Below are positions 45,540-56,739 of a stretch of DNA of 64,000 nt, piece by piece. The position numbers were made by a program, and so were the translations under genes. Numbering within the stretch: position 1 is the stretch's first letter; every line of letters starts with the position of its first letter. Under the pieces are notes generated by a model. The model saw nothing but the letters and a program-made list of their open reading frames with translations, ran no database searches and was not told the DNA's origin. The DNA is from Diphasiastrum complanatum (Eukaryota > Streptophyta > Lycopodiopsida > Lycopodiales > Lycopodiaceae), in NCBI GenBank assembly GCA_029204225.1, contig MU831918.1, positions 1-64,000 of the forward strand. The letters run 5' to 3'.

Positions 45540-45625
45540 ACCCAACGGGGTTGGCTCAGTTGGTTGGCTTGGCATCCAAAGTTTCTTTGGTCCCAGGTTC
45601 GAGCCTCCCCTTGGAAACCAAGAAG
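45540..45625 (+). mobile_element. Short tRNA-derived SINE, copy 2
   Basis: 86-bp body flanked by the exact 14-bp duplication cactccctcacaaa (45526-45539 and 45626-45639). It is inserted in the Copia leader. It has the same A-box and B-box positions as the copy at 10298, from which it differs at only a few sites (gttggttggc for actggttagc). The related Copia at 60.70 kb lacks it. Confidence 0.9.
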
Positions 45626-46300
45626 CACTCCCTCACAAAGCTGGAATAAAGATAAGATGAAGCGAAAACTACTTTCAAACAAATCTTGCCAAGAAATGAA
45701 TTTGATTGTCTCTAGAAACTCACTAAGGTCTCTCTCTTGTAGTTTTTCACTCAAATTAGATTTCTAATCCAACAAATGGACTTATAATCTCAGTTCTAGC
45801 ACTCCCTCACAAAGTTGGAATGAAGATAAGATGATGTGAAATCTACTTACAATCAAATCTTGCCAATTTTGGCTATTTTTGGACAAAAAATGACTTAATC
45901 TCTTTCACACTTTTGATGTACTTTCAAGACCTATAAAAAAAGTTTAGAGGACCTTATTTCAGCCTAGATTAATTAGATCTCACGACCCTAAGTCAAATCT
46001 AATCAATGGCACTCAATCTTGGTAGCTTATCCTAAGATTTCCACCAAAAATTACATCAAAAGCTCACAAATTGAATTTCTTTGGATCAAATGAATACCAT
46101 GCATTAAATGCAAGTTCAGAGGTGCCCACAAATGTGGATAGTACGGATTTGGACCCCTACCAAGTTTGGGATTAAATCTCCTCACCAAAATCAAGATTCT
46201 AGCTTGCCCTCTCAATACTAGCTTTTTAGCACCAAAACTTGCTAAAAATGGATTTGCATTAGATCAATGGCTTATGCTCTTGTACTTGGCTCTGATATTA

Positions 46301-47001
46301 TGTGAAAGTACTGTACTTTAGGACCATAAATGGATCTACAAAAGATCCACAAGAGTGATTGGATGCTTGCTTAACAATCTATCAGAAAACTAGACACAAA
46401 AAAGTTGATCTAGATTGGCAATTTGACAAACAACAAGCATTAACAATCAAAAGCATTGATTAACATTGAAATACGAGCCCACATGTGTGTACTACAGGCT
46501 GTAGTACGGCCTTCAACCTGAGAAACAAGTAGAAATTGATTTGGTTTCATTTGGATCACAAAAACTCAATGTACATAGTGAACTAGCTTGAGATTGCCAA
46601 TGAGCTCCAAAAAAATTTTATCTTCTCACTATGGAGAGAGGGAATACATAGCAAATTCGACTTCCTTCTTGAAGTTAGGTGGATTTCCAGCATGTAATAA
46701 GGAATTTAACTCACTCTCCTTGACCTAAAATGAAACCCTAGTCTATTTCCTAGAGTTATGCTTGGTAGGTAGCTAGTTGGTCAAATTTTCACCTTAAACT
46801 TAGGTGTAGGTCCTATAAAGTAGGGATGACCACCAAATAGACATGACCAACTCTCTTGTCTTGAACTAACCTATATTAGGAGTGGGTTGCCACGTGAAAT
46901 CTTGGACTTACATGTGTGGAACCCAATTATACACAATACTTACAATGTTCTACATGGTCTTTGATCAAGCTAGATTTGCCAATTTTTGGCAATTCTTCAC
47001 A
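46301..47001 (-). mobile_element. 5' LTR of the Copia at 42.5-47.0 kb
   Basis: 701 bp, near 98% identical to 42466-43166 and, where compared, identical to the inverted copy 62389-63089. Confidence 0.9.
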
Positions 47002-47457
47002 AGCTACATCCATTATTTTACAACCTTGTGTTGTTTCTCCAACTACAAACATGAGCGGCAAAGCCTCGATATTCCAGTCATGGGTAGTTTGGTAATAAAT
47101 TAACTGTGAGGGCCTAGGGTACTCTAATAGTGATATGTGGCAACACATAGTGCACTATGATTATATCTATGTATAAGCTTGCTTGAAAAGTAAAGTCTAC
47201 TTTTATAGAGAGTGTTATTATAAAACTAGATTTACTTGGTTAATAACTATGAGGTCCAGTGGACATACTAGGGCTGGCCAATACTTGTAATAATGATTAG
47301 ACAGTTGATGGGACATGCGTCCCATTAGCGACAACCATGTTCATGCATGGGTTGCCAGAAAAAAACATATATATACATTGTTTTTGGATTTTTGATATAC
47401 AGTTTGCTACACTGCAATTTGGGCTATACTTTTGATGTGTCCATTTCCAAGTAAGCC

Positions 47458-48716
47458 AACTTTTCAGGTCTCTATGAGCTCTATATTTCATTAATACTAG
47501 CCTAGCACTTGGATTGACACTGTATGTTGATTTGAATAGTGCACTGTGAAGTTAAGCTGTCTAATTTGGCAATTTTGAGGCCAAAGTGAATTTTCAACTC
47601 AGAGAAAAATTATTTTATGTCAATAAGGCCTAAGAATAGTGTCCTTACTATTTTTAGCAAATATACAAGTTGATAAGGTTGGAATTAGACCCATTTTCAT
47701 GGCTAGTTGAGATACATTGCACCTAGGCATGAAAACCTAGGTCTTTGGAGAAGTTTCTAGAAACGACCATTTAGGGTCATTCTTGGCAAGTGGCCAATTG
47801 TGATATTCTCTACTATAAATATCAGGTCTGGCAAGCATAATGTATTCAAGAGTTCTCTCTTTACTTGGAGAACATTCATCTTCTATGATATTGTCTTCTT
47901 CTAGCTCTTCTCCTCTTGATATCTTGATTTCTAATGTGCAGAATGCTAGTTTTCTTGTTGTTCTTGAGTTCACACTTGTGAAGGACAGTGTACTACTACT
48001 GTTGCATACAAGGTCAGTAGTATATTGATTCATAGTGATTTTAATGCGATTTCTATGCATTTCCAAGTTCTAGCATGTTAAATGCATGATTTTCTACATT
48101 GTTGATGAACTAGATATGCAACCATACTTACCTCTAGATCCTGTTGATCCATTAAGCATGTCTTGGATCTGATTTTTGAAGAAACTTGAAGTTTCCACCC
48201 ACAAAGCATTGTAGCTTATGAACCACAAACCATAAACCACCGCTATTGCAACCACACTATGACACATACAAACAACGAAGATTACGAAGACCGACAAACC
48301 GCAGACCGCAATGAACCGCAGATCGCAATCTCTGAACAACAAACAGAAGCAACTGAAGGAAACCGCAAGTCAACACTTGTGGTCCCCAAATGAAGATCGA
48401 AGCTCAACCATGGCAACTTCGTCTACGGGTGCAAAGGCAGCTATGCGTCTTCACAACTTAGATAAATGAAGTTCCAACAGGATGGATGGACTCCACGGAC
48501 GAAGAAGACAACAAATTGAAAGCCGCTGGCAATGGCTTAAGCAGTTCTTGTAATCATTGATTAAATTAAAGGCCACTCCCATCCTCTGTTTCCATATATA
48601 GAGGATGAACGGGAGAAGGATGGCTAGATAGGTTGAGTGATTGGATGATGGATGTGAGGATGAAAAGCCGTCCGCTAGTAAGTGAGAATTAGATGAGTTG
48701 ATCAATCCTATAAGGA

Positions 48717-48766
<50 letters not shown>

Positions 48767-49257
48767 TAGATAGAAGTGTACACTAGTAAGCGCCACTTCT
48801 CTTTGTTTGTAAGAGATAGAGTTTCTCTTGTGGTAACGCATTGTGCGGTATACCAAACAATGCTCAAGGATCACTGTAATTGAACAGATATGTTTCTTAT
48901 CTCTTGTCTACTATGTATAATCTTTGAATGCATTATGCTTGTTGAATGCTCTTACAAAATCAGTTTTTTAATCTCATTATAGTTAAATCATTAGTAGGTC
49001 AACAGTGTACTCTATCTACAACTTGGAAGAGAATAGATCTTAATTAGAAGCAGTTGCTACAATTAAGAGTTTGACTCTATCTAGGCACATCAGAAATCTA
49101 TCAGAGAAAATCATATCCCAAATACCAAGATCACAGGTTGCTCATCGCTCACTAATTGATTACAACATCAATAGAGACTTAGAGTGTATCTCTCTCTATC
49201 CGACATCTGGATTTCTCAAGTTGAATTATAAATCCCAAAAACCTCTCTAGATTCCAA
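47458..49257. other. No gene; probably includes the 5' LTR of the next Copia
   Basis: No coding domain was recognised. Because a PBS-like site begins at 49259, the preceding several hundred bases should be an LTR, but its start could not be fixed. A CA microsatellite lies at 48718-48762. Confidence 0.4.
48718..48762. repeat. (CA)n microsatellite
   Basis: About 22 uninterrupted AC/CA dinucleotides. Confidence 0.95.
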
Positions 49258-49258
49258 C

Positions 49259-51491
49259 AATGGTATTAGAGCAACATCCTGACAAGTCAAAGCCCATAAG
49301 ATTCTCAGAACTATAGTCTGATAAGTCAGAGCACATAAGGTTCTAAGACCAGATTGATAACTACCAAAGAGTCTTATTCAAGCAAAACATTGTAAATTAC
49401 AATGGCATCTATCAACAACATTCAATCAAAGATATACACCATTCTTCAGTTAGATGGGTTGAACTACCTGGAAAGTGAAGATATCGCTTATCCTATGATA
49501 GAGGAGAAGCACTATGGCCCGAGGTGGATGGAACCGAAGAGATGCCATCTAATGCCTTAAAAAGAGTTTCATGAATGGAAGGAGAAAAATGATAAAGCAG
49601 TAGCTGTCATATCCTCCTCCATCGAAGACAACATTACTCTCGATCTCTCATCAATATCAAATGCACGAGAATTTTGGGATGTGTTGAAGTCAAGATTCGA
49701 GACCAAATCACGCAGCCAAATCATGCAGTTGGGAGATCAACTTATGTACCTATGCTGGAATGGTAAAGATCTTACTACATTTATCAGAAACATAAAGAAC
49801 CTATTTCTCTCTTTGCACGATGTTGGCACAGAGCACACAGTCTCACAAGAGAAGCAGCTGATGTACCTATTACGCGCGCTACCAAGATCATTTCAAACAA
49901 CGTGCCCTTTGGTGGCAAAGGATCCTACAATGTCTCTCGAAAAAGCAATAAGCGAGATCAAGGAAGAAGTGTAAGCAAGAGAGCACTACGATGACAGACA
50001 AGAATCTAATCAAGCTTTATACAGTGGTAAAAATCAATGCAAGAAGAAGCCTCATCCTAAGAGAGAGTCATCTCGAAGGTTAGATCACAATTAGCAAAAA
50101 GAAAAAGACAAAGAGAGAAGATCGAATGTGCACTATGGTTGAACACCAACGACATAGACCAAAGACTTGATGATGTCTTTTACGTGCCCACTTTATAGAA
50201 GGATCTTCTATCTGTAGCAAGAATAGCAGATGCAGGCATGCATGTGACATTCATAGACAAAGCATGCAATGGGATTGATGCCAACACCAGTGCCCTCATC
50301 ACACAAGACAAATGCAAAGACAATCTGTATCATATGAAAGTACGCCTATCGACAATGCAAGCTCATCAAATTCATGATTCGATGGATCTTCTATGGCATA
50401 GGAGACTATGTTACATGTGCCCAATGGCACTACACAAAGCAAGCCAGCATGGCGCATTCACAGGAGTGAGCATCAAAGGTGCAAGTCTCACACCCTATGA
50501 TGCATGCAACAAAGGCAAGACGTCACATACACCCTTCACCAGAGATTCCTTCAGAGCGACAGAGATCCTGGAATTGATACACTCCGACATTTGTGGACCT
50601 TTTGATGTGCTCTATGTGGGAGGCTCACGCTACTACATCACCTTCATCGATGATTTCAATAAGTTTGTTGTCGTCTACTTTATCCACAATAAGTCCGAAG
50701 CTCTTGATAAGTTCACAGAGTATGTAAATTGGGCTAAGAAGTGGAGAAGAAGAAAAGTCAAGCAGATTCAAACTAACAAAGGCAGAGAATACATCTCCAA
50801 CCGCTTTGTTGATTTATGCAGTAGTCGTGGTATCCTTCATAAGAAGACTACACACCACATCATAATGGTGTAGCAGAAAGAAAGAGATAGGGCTCTCATG
50901 GAAGCAGCAAGGTGCATGAGGCCTACTCAAAGATATCAAGATCACTATGGGCTAAAGTTGTAGCTACAACCACATTCCTGCAAAATAGGACAGGAAAATT
51001 AGGCAGGGCCTCACACAACTCCACATGAAGTGTGATGGGGTAACGAGCCTAATCTAGCTCATGTACGTATTTGTGGGTGTGTAGCATATACATACATTCC
51101 TGACAAGATCCGCAAAAATTTGGATGAAAAGGTCGAGCATGGATACCTTGTAGGATATGACACACACTCATCATACTATAGGATCTACCTGTCAGAGACT
51201 AATCAAATCAAAATTGTCAAAGATGTCGTTTTTGATGAAGCAAGAACAATGGCTAATGAAGATTTAGTTAGTTATGAGATTCTTTGTAAGCAGTACTACA
51301 ACTTGCTGACATCGATAGAGGGAGCGGGCCCTGAGAATCAAGATGAAGATGTTCAAATTACAGATGAACAGAGTGATAGTTCAGATGATGAACATCCCGA
51401 TATGCAGCTTGTACCTAGAACACATGTGATGCACGATAATGCCATTATCAGCAGAAGGGACAAACATTACAGCAAAATATTGTCTTTTTGA
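49259..51491 (+). pseudogene. Copia element with gag and integrase, RT missing
   Basis: PBS-like ATGGTATTAGAGC at 49259. Gag starts at 49401 (MASINNIQSKIYTILQLDGL; in-frame TAA near 49558), with FWDVLKSRFETKSRSQIMQL, LMYLLRALPRSFQTTC and MSLEKAISEIKEEV. The knuckle and protease region (49975-50240) is unreadable. Pre-integrase LLWHRRLCYMCPMALHKA and integrase DICGPFDVLYVGGSRYYITF, TNKGREYISNRF lie at 50238-50873. The integrase C-terminal region GYLVGYDTHSSYYRIYLSET is at 51120-51491. No RT or RNase H follows and no 3' LTR was found. The lineage differs from the others here. Confidence 0.8.
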
Positions 51492-51588
51492 GCACAATTG
51501 GAAGATATACGTCTAATTACATCTTCTAAACAAAGGATTCTTTGCATTGAAATGTGTTACCATATTCTTTCTAATATTTTACAATAAC

Positions 51589-51912
51589 CTAGCAAACCTT
51601 CTTTCCATGACAGACAAAATATATCAATTGAGTAGCAGAAGAAAATTTGGGATGTTGCATGGAATATGGATCTTTAGGATATAATGTTCCGTCTACCCAG
51701 AAGTCTAGATTTGCTTTCCCGTCAGCCCTATAGCGCAAACAAATTGATAAGTAAGATGCTTTGACACCTCTTCTAATCAAAGGAGCATATTCTTCAGGAA
51801 GATCTATATGGAGATGAAATTTTTTCATTATAAGAAGAAAAAATAGATAACGATCTAATATCAGTTCAACAAAAAAATAAATAAATGAAACATACTCATC
51901 GCCTTTATACAT
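51589..51912 (-). other. Unrecognised open reading frame, possible terminal exon
   Basis: The reverse frame holds DLPEEYAPLIRRGVKASYLS and YRADGKANLDFWVDGTLYPK and ends in a stop after HGKKVC. A splice-acceptor-like ctccatatag precedes the DLPEEY part, so coding may begin at about 51805. I do not recognise the family. It lies just upstream of the transposase-like block at 52.4 kb and on the opposite strand, as does the convergent gene of the second unit, so it might belong to the same mobile element. Confidence 0.3.
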
Positions 51913-52004
51913 TTCACATACCAGTTTATCATTTCACGTAGCACTTGAAGAATGAGATTGATCTTTGATTCTAATGTTGTCATGCCGCTCATTTTTTTAT
52001 TTTT

Positions 52005-52255
52005 GAGTTTTGAGTTTTCTCAATCCGTGTATTTTGGTTGCCGCTCTTCTTTTTTCAAATCTTGCCATCTCTCTTTTCTCTCGACAGATGTAGGCAATTT
52101 ATATAGCATTCAAAGATGGTGACTGCTAATTGATGCAAATGTTATAACGACGTCCATCTATTTTTCCTCTAGTTTGTTCAATCTATAGTGTAATGTAGTT
52201 GGTGCTCTTCTTTTCAATTCTTGCCCCCACTCTCTCTTCTCCCAAGAGTTTATTT
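52005..52255. repeat. Diverged direct repeat upstream of the transposase-like genes
   Basis: 52010-52080 and 52180-52250 share the phrase ttg(c/g)cgctcttctttt...aattcttgcc...ctctcttttctc with substitutions and a spacing of about 170 bp. It is possibly a duplicated promoter or terminal region. Confidence 0.45.
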
Positions 52256-52418
52256 CTCCCGAGGCATGATTTTTCCAAAAGAAACCTTAGTTAACCATGA
52301 TTGTGACCATGATTGTAACCAGAGCGGTTTTGTATTCGAACTAATGCAGGCAGGCACTTCTTACATTATAATTTTTTATTTTGACAAATTCGTCCATCCT
52401 ACGTGGCATTTCTTATAG

Positions 52419-54729
52419 GACTTTTGTACTGAGGTTCTCCAAAAAGAAAATGAAAATCTATGGAATAATAGTGAATTATTGCAAAAAATCATAGTGAGTA
52501 CAAGAAAAGAGATTGATCAAATGAAAATTGACTTGAATAATGGTCGTTTTGCATACTCACAACTATTGAAAGATGTTGACTTGATAGGTAAAAATGTAAA
52601 AACAAAAAAATGAAAGCGAGTGATCAACACAAATATTCATAATTTGTCATCAACAGGAGGCTATCGGAAAAGGAAAATGTATGCATTCAAGTAAGTTTTT
52701 GACTTTTGGCCTTTGCAATCTTTTCTTTACTTTAAGAGTTCAGACCTTATATTGTTTTAGCATGATTGTCAATTGTAACATTAATCATCTATTATTTTTT
52801 ATCTTATTTTTTTATAGATCTGCATTGGTTGGAAATCAAAATGCGAAAGACAATGCTACTATAGGCAAGTTTTTGGGGTCTGTGTTGACAACAAAATCAA
52901 CTGAGTCATTGATGACTAATAATCGAAACTGTCATGTTAAGATGAAAATTGTTGATGCTTTAATGATTGAAGTACAAAAAATACTTGACAATACTATAAT
53001 TCTAGGAGCACGTGATTTTGCTAGAATAAGTAGAGATGCTTATGGCACCATATTTAAGATAATCAAACAAGCTTTGACGCTGGTTAGCATTAAGAAATTT
53101 CCTATTCCACGACCATTTCAAATAAAATGGGAGCGTGATTCAATGAATAGAGGAATTCAAAAGATTATAGGTGTTTCATTTCATATCGAGGAAGTATATC
53201 AATCAAAGGACAAAAAATCCACGTCTTACAATCAGTCAAATAACTTGTTTGTCGATATGAATACGTTATTAAGATTTATTATACATTTCTATGATATTTC
53301 CATGGAAAAGGTAGATAGTAAGATAGTCTTGGTACTGAAGCTGGATGAATCAGAACTTATTAAAGGACAAAAAATGGAGAGAGTGAGTATAACACTCATG
53401 AATGGAGCACTTCAAAAGACTAAATATCAAGGAGATTTTAACTTCAGTGTTCAATCCGAGAATGACATCCAGTGGTTGGCAGCCTTTGACGTATGATATT
53501 TTAAAATCTAATGAGTTTTGATATTGTATGTTACTTGGGTTTTGATATTGTTATCAATTGACTGGTTTTTTTTCTATCCATTTTTTAGGTTTTAAGGGAA
53601 GATCATGACATTCTATCATGGGTGTTTAGCAAAACAACATATTCCAGAATCATCAAAGAGCATATGGATGGGAAACTTTTTAATGTACTTGGAATAAGAG
53701 ACTTCAAGGTAGAGTGGCATTTGGCTGGTGATTTAAATTCTTTAAAATGTATGTTCAATGTTTCCCATGGACCAACCTCCAAAAATCCATCTTTATATTG
53801 TTCGGAAATCATCAAATGACATTACCAAGAATAATAACAAGAGACAAAGAGAATCCAAATTGGAAACCTGTTCTGCCAATTCCTCTACAAAACGTACATA
53901 TTTGCACTCTCCATGCTGAGGTTAGAATAATCAAAAAGCTTGTGTATTGTCAAATATTATATGCTTGGAACACAAAGCCAGAATTAGAAGATGTTCTGTC
54001 TAAAGCAGGTCTCCATAAAGGACATGTTAAAATACAAAAGGATTTTAAGCTTTCGGAAAAAAAAGAAAATATAACTTGCAAGCCAAGCATTGGCGGTGTA
54101 AAGGCACGAAGATTTTTATCTAACCATTCAAGAAAGCCATCTAAGACGTGTTACTCAGTTTGGAGAGACATCATAGCTGCCACTCAAGATTTTGTTCAGG
54201 ATGGAGCAACAAGGGTAATGAAAGTTGAAGTATGAAAAAAATTAGATGATATGGTAAAATATTACGGAAGGAAATATTTTCAAACAATGATTTGCGACTG
54301 CTCCAGAAATGTTGTGTTGAGTTCGTAGATGTAGTTGAAGTGGCTTGGGGAGATGATCATATCACACATTACATGGTAAGCATTTAAAAACAGATATCAA
54401 GTTACCATTTTATTTTGTTTTTTGAAGTTTAGCTATTGATAGAAATTGTTGATATTTTGCAGCACATATTACGACACCATTCCATATCCTTAGTAGAAAA
54501 TCATGGAAGTTTGAGTATATGGTCTTCACAAGGGATGAAAAAATCTCAATGGCAAGCTAGAGCAGCATTTTATAAAAACACACAACATGGTGGCCTCAAT
54601 GGTAGACACAGATATATTCTTCAGTTATTTCAATGGTTCTATCGATTAGCACAAATACGACATCAAACAAAACCTACAAATTATATCAAGTTCAGAAAGG
54701 CATGTAAATTTATACATCAAGGGAGGTAG
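52419..54729 (+). pseudogene. RAG1/Transib-like DDE transposase relic, copy 1
   Basis: Exons inferred from GT-AG edges and from alignment with copy 2: about 52419-52690 (helical, ending GGYRKRKMYAFK), 52818-53490, 53589-54375 and 54463-54729. Candidate catalytic sites: D in VLVLKLDESELIKGQK, D in EWHLAGDLNSLKCMF, then NPSLYC (only the second Cys of the CxxC seen in copy 2), ICTLHAEVRIIKKL, and GSLSIWSSQGMKKSQW, where the expected acidic residue is Gln. Spacing and the last block resemble RAG1/Transib cores (first Asp, second Asp, WxSEG). This is recalled similarity, not a search result. Two frameshifts near 53810 and an in-frame TGA in the first exon break it. It has the fuller N-terminal region (about 150 residues missing from copy 2). 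Confidence 0.5.
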
Positions 54730-54769
54730 ATTGACAGACACAACATTGTACTATATATTTGTAATTTAT

Positions 54770-54945
54770 TTTGGAAAAAAAAATACATCTCCAACTGATT
54801 GAATATATCTATATCTCCTTGCCATCTTATTTCTCTTTTTCTAGTACCAGTTGCATTTTGTTGTCGTGGAAAGATTTTCTTCTTGCAAATGGATCCAAAA
54901 GATATGCATTTTCTTTTTCTTGACATAATTCTATGTAAGTTGCAT
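54770..54945 (-). pseudogene. Last-exon remnant of the convergent gene, unit 1
   Basis: The reverse strand reads ENAYLLDPFARRKSFHDNKM and LVLEKEK. The same place behind copy 2 reads EIHRFLDPYDRKKFLHDH and IVLRDNAKK. Similarity of protein and not just DNA at equivalent positions behind both transposase copies indicates a conserved convergent coding end. Confidence 0.45.
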
Positions 54946-55080
54946 ACAAAGCAAAATGAGCAGATCAGAGAATAGTATTCTCGGGTGCATAACCTAAAAT
55001 CTAGTTAAAAGAAGAAACTCACATACTAGATAAGAAATTAAAAAGAAACAAGTGAAAAAGAATTCTGAAGGACATTGATG

Positions 55081-56677
55081 AGCTTTCGCTAAATGGAGGC
55101 CAACGGAGAAAAAGGATTCAAGCATTCAAGTAAGGATTTGATTTGAATCATTTTATTTTCATTTTGTGAAGTAGCATGACATTTATTATGTAGCCTATTT
55201 GGGTTTGTTGATTTTCATAATCATTTGCAGATCAGCATTGATGAGCAAACTTATTTTGGTGGTCAAGCTAGATGAATCGGAAGTTATAAAAGGACAAAAG
55301 TTGGAAAGAGTAAGTATTACTCTCATGAATGGAGCACTAAACAATGCAACAAACTCAAGGGATCTCAACTTCAGTGTGCAATCAGAAAACAACATATGGT
55401 GGCTAGCATGTTTTCAGGTAAAAAAAGGTTGTTATTCATGTGCAATTTCTTTTGGTAATTGTTTTGAATATATAAAAACTTGTGATTTCATATGTTGGAT
55501 AGGTTATCAAAGAGGATCACGATGTTCTTTCTTGGATTTTTAGCAGAACAAGTTATCCAGATATCATAAAGGATCATATGAATGGCAAAGTACTTAGTGT
55601 TCTTGATAGAAGTGAATTTTTGTGGAATGGCATTTAGCTGCAGACTTAAAATCATTGAAATGTATGTTCAATGTATCTCATGGGGCAAATTCAAAACATC
55701 CATGTCTATATTGTATGAAATCATCAAATGACATTTCAAGGATCACAAGAGTTTCAAGAGATATTGAAGATCCCAACTGGAAACCAGTACTACCAATTTC
55801 TTTACAGAATGTTAATATTTGCACACTTCATGGAGAGGTGAGGATCATAGAGAAATTAATATATATTGTTCATATTTTGTTTGCATGGAATACTAGGCCA
55901 GAGTCAGCATCAAAACAAGCAATAGCTCGATTAGAGGAAGTGTTGTCAAAAGCGGGCCTTCATAAAGGACATATTAAAATACAAAAAGATGAAAAGCTTT
56001 CGGGAAAAACATGAAACGTACCCAGTAAACCTAGCATAGGAGGAGTCAAAGCTCGTCGATTTTTATCAAATCATTCTAAAGAGTCGTCTAAGATCCAATA
56101 CTCGGTTTGGAAAGATATTATTTCTGCAACATAAGACTTTGAAGATAAAAGAACAACAAGGGCAAAGAAGGTTGAAGTTTGGAAAAAGCTCGATAATATG
56201 GTTGAAGTGCTTAGAAAAGACACAATTTCATATGCAGATGCACTCCTATTGGAGAAAACAGCAATAGAGTTTGTAGATGCAGTTCGGGTGGCTTGGGGCT
56301 CAGATCACATAACCCACTACATGGTAGGATACATTTGAACAATGTCTTACAGTTTTATAATTTTAGTATAACTTGCTTGATAGATTCTAAAATGAGGCAT
56401 ATTTTTCTAACAAATGCATAAATATTTGATATTGCAGCACATACTAAGGCGTCATGCATCATTTTTTGCAAAAAAGTATGGCAATTTGAGTATATGGTCC
56501 TCAGAAGGAATGGAGAAATCACATTGGCAGGCAAGAGCAACATTTCATCAAAATACACAACATGGTGGAACATCCTCAAAAAATAGTTACATCATTCAAC
56601 TATTCCACTGGTTTTATAGACGGGCTCAAGAAGATCAACTAAATATCAAAGATTCAAAAAAGCATGTAAATTTATAA
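55081..56677 (+). pseudogene. RAG1/Transib-like DDE transposase relic, copy 2
   Basis: Tandem to copy 1 at a spacing of about 2.44 kb with the same introns. Exons: (about 55060)-55129 ending GGQRRKRIQAFK, 55231-55417, 55503-56323 and 56438-56677. It keeps D in LVVKLDESEVIKGQK, D in WHLAADLKSLKCMF, CxxC in HPCLYCMKSS, ICTLHGEVRIIEKL, VAWGSDHITHYM and the acidic block GNLSIWSSEGMEKSHW followed by NTQHGG. About 150 residues present in copy 1 between SAL and SK are deleted. One frameshift near 55618 and in-frame TGA (56012) and TAA (56132) codons inactivate it. The TAA lies where copy 1 has CAA. The RAG1/Transib assignment is motif-level inference. Confidence 0.5.
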
Positions 56678-56739
56678 GCCAAAATTGATGGCATTCAATA
56701 AAGATCAAACGCGTGTGATAAAAAATTCTCAAATTTCAC

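Larger units (their letters stand above)
42466..47001 (-). mobile_element. Complete-ended Copia element with deleted pol
   Basis: Two 701-bp LTRs in the same orientation (42466-43166 and 46301-47001), TGTGAAG...TTTCACA on the reverse strand, bound 3.1 kb of internal sequence. A PPT-like GAGGAGGAG precedes the 3' LTR. A degenerate PBS (TAATATCAGAGCC instead of TGGTATCAGAGCC) follows the 5' LTR. The LTRs differ at about 13-15 sites by eye, near 98% identity. Target flanks aagat/agcta are imperfect but fit one interrupted tandem-repeat unit. Integrase core, RT and RNase H are missing, so the copy is non-autonomous. Confidence 0.9.
45395..47457. repeat. Inverted-repeat arm 1 (>=2.06 kb)
   Basis: This segment is the reverse complement of 61936-64000. 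It spans 450 bp of flanking DNA, the 5' LTR, PBS, leader and SINE. Every stretch compared by eye matched exactly, including the SINE and its duplication. The other arm continues past the window, so the full length is unknown. Confidence 0.9.

Noticed and set aside
46882..47148. 73-residue frames on both strands, repeated at 62242-62508
   Set aside because: They lie across the LTR edge and flanking DNA; they recur only because of the inverted duplication.
52681..54729. Assignment of the 52-56 kb genes to hAT or MULE transposases
   Set aside because: They lack the DUF659/dimerisation blocks seen in the hAT relic at 21-22 kb and the MULE core; the motif order fits RAG1/Transib better.
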